Positions 43,992 to 48,872 of a stretch of DNA of 48,872 nt are shown here, piece by piece. The DNA is from Endozoicomonas arenosclerae. GTDB taxonomy: Bacteria > Pseudomonadota > Gammaproteobacteria > Pseudomonadales > Endozoicomonadaceae. Position 1 is the first letter of the stretch. Each line of letters begins with the position of its first letter. Location: positions 143,512 to 192,383 of the forward strand of contig NZ_LASA01000051.1 of assembly GCF_001562015.1 (NCBI RefSeq), read 5' to 3'. The notes below the pieces were generated by a model. That model was given only the letters and a program-made list of their open reading frames with translations. It made no database searches and was not told the origin of the DNA. The position numbers were made by a program, and so were the translations under genes.

Positions 43992-44292
43992 TGAATCAGC
44001 CTCTTTGTTATTGTTGTTTTTATTCTTGAATTACGGCTGCCTTCTTATTTTTACTGTTTTTACCTAAAAGATGCAAAGTCCTACATACATTTTTCTGTAC
44101 CCCCCCTAATAAACGACAAATATCATTCAATAATAATGAGCATTCAAAAACGAAATCTTGATTTCGTTAATCACTTATTCTTAATTACCTTATGCATGTA
44201 TATATTCTCTCGCCCAATCAGGCATTCGAATACCCACCATAAATAAATCACATGCCTTAACTATCATCCGTAAAGTAGATAGAAATAGATAC
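43992..44292. promoter_or_regulatory. AT-rich promoter region of the fimbrial operon with palindrome
   Basis: No gene is seen here. The region is AT-rich and contains a perfect 9-bp palindrome AACGAAATC-TT-GATTTCGTT (44149-44168), a likely operator, about 125 bases upstream of the pilin gene. Confidence 0.45.
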
Positions 44293-44850
44293 ATGAAAAT
44301 CACTCTAAAAAATGTTCTGTTAACAGCAGGGGCTCTTTCATTCAGCAGCTTCACACTGTCCGCTACGGATGGTCGCCTGGGCCAGGAATCGAGTGCAGTG
44401 GTAGATGTCAACCTATCGGTCAGTCCGGTTGTCAGAATCTGGGGACTTGAGGACTTTTCATTCACAACACCGGCAAACATGCAAAATGACCTTCAGGAAG
44501 AGAAAGCTTTCTGTATCTACTCCAATACACGTTCAGGCGATTACAAACTGGTAGCTTCTGTTCATGGCAAAAAAGACTTTGAACTGACAAACCAGCAGTC
44601 CGCTCCAGGCAATAAAGATAGCATTCCCTACTCCATTGGTTTCAAGGGTGCTGATGATGAATACAGAGACCTTTATATTGGCGAACACTATGGCAGTAAT
44701 GTTGGAGCCAAAAATCCTTCCCCTACCCTGGAATGTGATACAGGTATCGCCAATGCCAATCTGAAAGTATTGATCCCCGCTGATAATTACATTCAAGCCA
44801 AAGAAGGCGAATACAACCAGACAGTCACTTTGACGGTTACTCCTAATTAA
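44293..44850 (+). CDS. Fimbrial (pilin-like) subunit
   Basis: A 185-residue exported protein with a signal peptide (cleavage near LSA-TDG). The mature part is Ig-like and beta-rich with two Cys (FCIYSNT and LECDTG) and a final alternating strand YNQTVTLTVTPN, as in chaperone-usher pilins. The N-terminal strand SSAVVDVNLSVSPVVRIWGL could serve in donor-strand exchange. Sequence similarity to the C-terminal half of the next protein (WxxL...F, CIY/CVF, PYSIGFK / PYQLGYK) supports a shared subunit fold. It is first of three genes ending in an usher. Major subunit by size and order. Confidence 0.7.
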   Translation: MKITLKNVLLTAGALSFSSFTLSATDGRLGQESSAVVDVNLSVSPVVRIWGLEDFSFTTPANMQNDLQEEKAFCIYSNTRSGDYKLVASVHGKKDFELTNQQSAPGNKDSIPYSIGFKGADDEYRDLYIGEHYGSNVGAKNPSPTLECDTGIANANLKVLIPADNYIQAKEGEYNQTVTLTVTPN

Positions 44851-45815
44851 TGAAAGGGAAGTTCATCCTGATGTTCACCCTGATGGGGTGGCTGACCAAT
44901 GCTATGGCAGCCTCTTCATCAGGACATCATGTCCAGGCTTTTCTTGGACAGTTTTCCCAGAAAAGACTGTATCTGAATCGCGGTAATGCCTGGCAGAGCC
45001 AGAGTCGCTTTTGTGCATGGCGCTTTCCCGATAATCCAAATCAGCGTTATTACTACACGCAGATTACCTGCGCTGCTGGCAGTGAAGGGAACTGCAGTAA
45101 CAACTATCAATTTCAGCTTAAGCCAGTAACCGGTAACGGACAGGCTATACCTGCGGATGTTTATTACAAGCCCAGCGCTAAAGCCTCCTGGCAGAAGGTG
45201 GAATACCACAGAATGATTCCTAACGATCAGTCGCAATCCCGCAGCTGCTCTCATGCCTGGAATCAAAAGTCTATCAAGGTGGAGATACCATTGAATGCCA
45301 TCGATAGACAGGCCATCAAACCGGGCCGATATCATCTGGGTTTGAGCGTGCAAATGAGACCTTGGGAAAATCCATCTGACATTATTCAAAATAAAAGAGT
45401 TGATGTATTCATGAACGTCAGAGAGCAGATCAAAATCTCTGGCATGAAGGATATCAACTTCCGCTGGACCCCGGGTCAGAACCAGGCCATTAAATCAGAT
45501 AACAGACATTGTGTTTTTGTAAGAGGCGGAGGCCTGTACCGGGTCGCTATTGATTCCCAGAATGATTCAACCCGTTTTTATCTTTCAGGCAGCGGTGAAA
45601 AAATCCCTTATCAACTGGGTTACAAGAATGGTAATCGCCGGGCTGAATGGATTAATCGACCGGGACAACTTAACAGGCTATTCCAGGGCAGTCACATACA
45701 GGACTGTTCGGGCCATGGCTTCAACGCCAATTTGATTTTCAAATCAAACATTCCTTCTAAGACTCTGTCTGGCAACTACTCAGACAGAATCACCATAACG
45801 GTACAGGCGCAGTAA
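44850..45815 (+). CDS. Two-domain fimbrial subunit, possible tip adhesin
   Basis: A 321-residue exported protein (signal peptide to about AMA-ASSS). Residues 25-190 form an N-terminal domain with several Cys (CAWRFP, ITCAAGSEGNC, RSCSHAW). Residues 190-321 form a domain homologous to the preceding pilin, ending in the strand SDRITITVQAQ. Two domains with a C-terminal pilin-like one is the layout of tip adhesins. The start overlaps the previous stop (TAATG), so both are translationally coupled. The ligand is unknown. It might instead have a scaffold or chaperone-like role, since no chaperone gene is found in this locus. Confidence 0.6.
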   Translation: MKGKFILMFTLMGWLTNAMAASSSGHHVQAFLGQFSQKRLYLNRGNAWQSQSRFCAWRFPDNPNQRYYYTQITCAAGSEGNCSNNYQFQLKPVTGNGQAIPADVYYKPSAKASWQKVEYHRMIPNDQSQSRSCSHAWNQKSIKVEIPLNAIDRQAIKPGRYHLGLSVQMRPWENPSDIIQNKRVDVFMNVREQIKISGMKDINFRWTPGQNQAIKSDNRHCVFVRGGGLYRVAIDSQNDSTRFYLSGSGEKIPYQLGYKNGNRRAEWINRPGQLNRLFQGSHIQDCSGHGFNANLIFKSNIPSKTLSGNYSDRITITVQAQ

Positions 45816-45833
45816 GAGCTTTATTAAACCCTG

Positions 45834-48320
45834 ATGCTTTATCTGTTTATTTTTAAGAACAATCACACCCTATGGTTGTTATTATCCCGTATACTAAAAG
45901 ACTCGTTCTTTCTTCAAATGCTTTTGGGGTTGGCAAGCTATCTTGTTTTCCTTCCAACTGTTTATTCAATGGATGATGTGCCAGCAGGGTTTGAAACACT
46001 TTCTGCCCCTCAAACAACATCTGTCGATATCTATTACGGAAACCGGTTTCTGACGTCAGTATTGGCTACTTACACTCCAGATTCTATAACACTCTCACAG
46101 GCAGAAAGAATCAGTAGCCTGATTCCCAGGGTAAATAATAAAACGCTTATTACTGAATTACTGTCTCATGAACACCCCTTGAATTCTGACAGAGTCTGTG
46201 AGTTTGAACGTTCAAAAAACTGCGGCTATATCAACCCTGAAAGCGTGGGCTTGATCTTTGACGAAAACCGGTTTCGGGTTGATCTGTTTATACATCCAGA
46301 TTATCTGGATACCCGCCCCGCCAAAAAGAACAAATATTTACCTGCCTCAGAGTCTGAACTCTCTCTGATGCAAAACTTCAGCTCAAACTTTTCGGGTTAT
46401 GACGCCAGTACAAACTTTAATAACAGTCCTCAGACAAACTATACCCTGTACAGTCAGAGCCTGATTTCCAAAGGTGAAAACAGTTTTCAACTGAGTTGGG
46501 ATTATTCCAGAGAGAATCGAATGAGTGTCAGCCGACTGCACTTTAACCGGAACTTTCAAGGCCGAGAGTTTCAGGCAGGTTTGCTCAACACCTCAGGATT
46601 TGGTCAAACCTTCAGCCCCTCTCACAGTATCTGGGGTGCTCGCTGGACCTCTTCATACGATACACGTTTGGACAGGGAGCTGACTCAAGGCTCCCCGCTG
46701 GATATCTTTCTGCCTTCACGAAGCAGAGTTGAAATCCTGAAAGACGGCCGACTCCTGAGCAGTGCCCTGATGGAAGCAGGTAGCCAACAAATCGATACCT
46801 CAAGTTTCCCGGCCGGAGCTTATAATCTGGAGATTCGCATTTACAGCGAGACTGGTTCCCTGATTCGTGAAGAGACACGATTTTTTGCTCGACAATCTCG
46901 TCTGCCCCCTGCCGGTGAACTTGAGTTTTTCATTGAGGCTGGACAAGCTACCCGCGTCGATCATGAAGGTGCTTTGCCCGAAACATTTAATACACTGCTT
47001 GCCAGAGCGGGAGTTAACCGCCGAGTTACAGATAATCTCGCAGCTTCAATTGCAACCACCCAATCTACGGATCAGGGACTGATTGAAGGCAGTCTCTATT
47101 ATCTTGGAAAGGGTTATGATCTTTCGGGTTCTGTAATGTATTCCGATGACAATCATTACGGGGTCAATCTTGGCAGTCAGGTACAGTGGAAGAGTCTTTC
47201 AGTCTATGCCAACTATATGCGACTGTGGAGTGATACCCCGGAGTTACCCGGAGATCAGTTCTATCTGTTGCCAGAAGCATTTTCCCAGGCCAGTGTCAGC
47301 GCCAACTATCTTATTGGACAGGCTATGATCTCCTACCGGTTAACACAGCTGGAACGAGCCGACAGAAAGGAAAACATCAATACCCTCAGCTACAGTCAGC
47401 CTCTCTTTAAAAGCAACGACTACTCTGCTTCCATAAAGCTGGAATATAGCTTGGGTGAATACAGCAATATGATGCTGGCGAGCATAGAGCTGCGGAGAGA
47501 TCAGGGGAACTGGAGCTTTGACGCTACTCCAGAGTTGCTTTATGTGGAGAACGAAGAGTCCCAATCGAATCAGACTCAGCTGAAGCTAAATGCAAACTAT
47601 GATAAGCAACTTGAAAATAGCCCTGATTCAGTTTCAGTAAACCTTCTGGCCGAGCAAAACGGGTCTGACTCTGTCATTGGAGCAGGTGCTCGATACAGTT
47701 CCAGCTACGGTCAAGCCAGTGCTGATATCAACCATTATGATGGTCAGCAAGCCCGATCCACCAGCTATGTAGCGAATGCCTCTACCGGTTTTCTGACGAA
47801 TGGAGAAACCTTTGCTTTTATTGGCGGAACGCCTTCTGAAAGTGCCATAGCCATAGAAGTCGAAGGTTCATCATCTGAAGATGTTTTTGATGTCATGGTG
47901 GATGGTCAGAATCACGGCACCATCAGAGGTGGGAAGATGTCAGCCATCAGCCTGCCCGCCTATGCCCAGTACAAAGTGGCTCTAAAACCCGCCAGTGAGT
48001 ACAGCTATGACATCGATGAACGTGACCAGATAGTCGCTCTGTACCCGGGCAATGTGGAGAGCCTTCACTATGAAGCCAGGAAGTATCTGACTCTGTTCGG
48101 CCGCATCAAAAGCCCTGACGGCTCTGTTATGAAGAATGCTGTGATTAATGGAGGAGCAACACGGGGCAGCAGTAATGAATATGGCTTGTTCCAGGTGCAA
48201 GTCGAAAAAGATGACACAGAATTGACCTTCTTTAATGCTGAAGGCAACTGCACACTGTTACTGGATCCTGAAGAACTGGACAAACCTTATATCAACATGG
48301 GTGAAGCAACTTGTAGCTAG
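45834..48320 (+). CDS. Outer-membrane usher, alternative (CfaC/EcpC-like) type
   Basis: An 828-residue protein that would form the outer-membrane assembly pore for the two upstream subunits. After a signal segment (to about VYS-MDD) comes a TcfC-type E-set N-terminal domain (DVPAGFETL...SVDIYYGNRFLTSVLA), a long barrel with paired strands, a plug-like section (SRVEILKDGRLLSSALMEAG...DTSSFPAGAYNLEIRIYSETG) and CooC-like C-terminal domain with Cys near the end (EGNCTLL, GEATCS). This places it with alternative-class rather than classical ushers. The first ATG has a weak ribosome site; 45918 is an alternative. Its TAG stop lies within the repeat at 48317. Confidence 0.85.
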   Translation: MLYLFIFKNNHTLWLLLSRILKDSFFLQMLLGLASYLVFLPTVYSMDDVPAGFETLSAPQTTSVDIYYGNRFLTSVLATYTPDSITLSQAERISSLIPRVNNKTLITELLSHEHPLNSDRVCEFERSKNCGYINPESVGLIFDENRFRVDLFIHPDYLDTRPAKKNKYLPASESELSLMQNFSSNFSGYDASTNFNNSPQTNYTLYSQSLISKGENSFQLSWDYSRENRMSVSRLHFNRNFQGREFQAGLLNTSGFGQTFSPSHSIWGARWTSSYDTRLDRELTQGSPLDIFLPSRSRVEILKDGRLLSSALMEAGSQQIDTSSFPAGAYNLEIRIYSETGSLIREETRFFARQSRLPPAGELEFFIEAGQATRVDHEGALPETFNTLLARAGVNRRVTDNLAASIATTQSTDQGLIEGSLYYLGKGYDLSGSVMYSDDNHYGVNLGSQVQWKSLSVYANYMRLWSDTPELPGDQFYLLPEAFSQASVSANYLIGQAMISYRLTQLERADRKENINTLSYSQPLFKSNDYSASIKLEYSLGEYSNMMLASIELRRDQGNWSFDATPELLYVENEESQSNQTQLKLNANYDKQLENSPDSVSVNLLAEQNGSDSVIGAGARYSSSYGQASADINHYDGQQARSTSYVANASTGFLTNGETFAFIGGTPSESAIAIEVEGSSSEDVFDVMVDGQNHGTIRGGKMSAISLPAYAQYKVALKPASEYSYDIDERDQIVALYPGNVESLHYEARKYLTLFGRIKSPDGSVMKNAVINGGATRGSSNEYGLFQVQVEKDDTELTFFNAEGNCTLLLDPEELDKPYINMGEATCS

Positions 48321-48390
48321 TGAAACTAACGCTAAACCCCATACCGTTCGCACTGAGCCTGTCGAAGTGCATTACCCGTATCCTTCGACA
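48317..48390. mobile_element. Truncated copy of the 125-bp palindromic repeat
   Basis: About 74 bases match the left part of the repeat at 39442 (shared ATACCGTTCGCACTGAGCCT, then GTCGAAGTGCATTACC and TCCTTCGACA). The right inverted half is missing. The left tip CTAG overlaps the usher stop codon. Confidence 0.7.
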
Positions 48391-48395
48391 AGCTT

Positions 48396-48615
48396 GTATG
48401 TTTAACCTGTCTCTAATTATTTGTATAAAGTTAGAGGCGGGGGTGAGGGGCATCGACTGCTTACTGCCTTTCGGACAGACTGACTGAGAAATCCCCACCC
48501 ACAAGCATGAGCGACGATTAGGAGCACTCCTACCTTACGGTAGACAATTTTTGCAAGCTAACGCCAGCTTGTGGTCACCCCCCCCCCGTATGAAGATTAG
48601 ATCTAGGTGACCGTT
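48396..48615 (+). ncRNA. Structured non-coding leader of IS110 element (possible bridge RNA)
   Basis: About 220 non-coding bases before the IS110 recombinase contain a row of short hairpins: AGGA/TCCT (48520-48531), CTACC/GGTAG (48530-48543) and CAAGCT/AGCTTG (48554-48571), plus a G-rich (near 48440) and complementary C-rich (near 48492) pair. IS110-group elements encode a bridge RNA in this position that guides target choice. The RNA ends and loops cannot be set from one copy. A run of ten C lies at 48578-48587. Confidence 0.4.
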
Positions 48616-48872
48616 ATGGAAACAATACTTAACTTCATTGGTATTGATGTGTCTTCTCAATGGTTAGACATTTGTAGTCAGGATGGTTCTTTCAAACGTA
48701 TTGCTAATTCACCCACAGAGATCACGGAGTGGGTTCTCTCTCTGCCCCAGTCAACAGCCCTGGCTATGGAAGCAACGGGCTGTTACCACCAGCTACTGGC
48801 CTCTATTGCGTTCGAAAGAGTCCACGAAGTCTATGTGCTCAACCCCAGAGATGTACATTACTACGCCAAAGG
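48616..48872 (+). CDS. IS110-family recombinase, N-terminal part (runs off window)
   Basis: The first 85 codons are present and the frame continues past the window edge. Translation starts METILNFIGIDVSSQWLDICSQDG. The DEDD-type RuvC-like catalytic domain of IS110 recombinases is recognisable from Asp11 in FIGIDVS, Glu in AMEATGCYH (about residue 53) and NPRDVHYYAK (about 77-86). AGGTGA lies five bases before the ATG. The element inserts downstream of the fimbrial usher. Completeness and right end cannot be judged. Confidence 0.88.
   Translation, partial: METILNFIGIDVSSQWLDICSQDGSFKRIANSPTEITEWVLSLPQSTALAMEATGCYHQLLASIAFERVHEVYVLNPRDVHYYAK

Noticed and set aside
48578-48587. Run of ten C as a phase-variable tract
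   Set aside because: It is in the IS110 non-coding leader, 28 bases before the recombinase start, not in a coding frame; it may also be a sequencing artefact.

Overview
The window reads as a contiguous stretch of a gammaproteobacterial chromosome, most likely a marine, host-associated member of the Oceanospirillales (Endozoicomonas-like). This placement is an inference from gene content: enterobacterial-type mal genes, ilvGM, a CsdA-CsdE fusion, very large lineage-specific proteins and dispersed repeats/IS110. No rRNA, tRNA or CRISPR array was seen.

Layout. 1-3.2 kb: a small glycine-rich exported protein, a divergent ArsR regulator / ArsP-type permease pair with two matching operator-like palindromes between them, and cyclopropane fatty acid synthase (cfa, minus strand). 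3.4-16.6 kb: a maltose/maltodextrin locus. It runs malM-like lipoprotein, malE, malF, malG, malK, malQ on the plus strand, then a second malM-like lipoprotein (minus), lamB (plus) and glucokinase (minus). LamB passes maltodextrins across the outer membrane, MalE-FGK2 imports them, MalQ converts them and Glk phosphorylates released glucose. No MalT boxes were found; a LacI-type operator-like site, a CRP-like site and several intercistronic stem-loops are present. 16.7-20.2 kb: tcdA, a BASS-family transporter and, convergently, a fused cysteine desulfurase/sulfur acceptor (CsdA-CsdE). 20.4-21.8 kb: an Omp85-type beta-barrel without POTRA domains. 21.9-24.2 kb: the ilvGM acetolactate synthase operon, preceded by a recognisable ilvL-type leader peptide and attenuator and by a small Ile/Leu/Val-rich membrane ORF that overlaps the ilvG start. 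24.3-27.1 kb: a LysR regulator, an acidic protein of unknown function with a structured leader, and an orphan PTS EIIA-HPr fusion.

27.3-36.8 kb holds the most unusual part: three consecutive minus-strand genes for proteins of 1048, 1037 and 1041 residues. They are clearly paralogous and each is built from two copies of a roughly 300-residue coiled-coil plus beta-rich unit, an acidic low-complexity linker and a shared C-terminal domain. I do not recognise the family.

36.9-43.0 kb: a membrane-anchored AraC-type regulator, a parallel beta-helix lipoprotein, a diheme cytochrome c lipoprotein and a DUF1302 outer-membrane protein. The last three families recur together in other genomes. A 125-bp palindromic mobile repeat sits between the beta-helix and cytochrome genes. 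43.1-44.0 kb: two small proteins of unknown function (minus). 44.3-48.3 kb: a fimbrial operon (pilin-like subunit, two-domain subunit, alternative-type usher) with no chaperone in view. It is followed by a truncated copy of the same repeat and by the start of an IS110-family element that runs off the right edge; the non-coding stretch before its recombinase is rich in hairpins, as expected for a bridge RNA.
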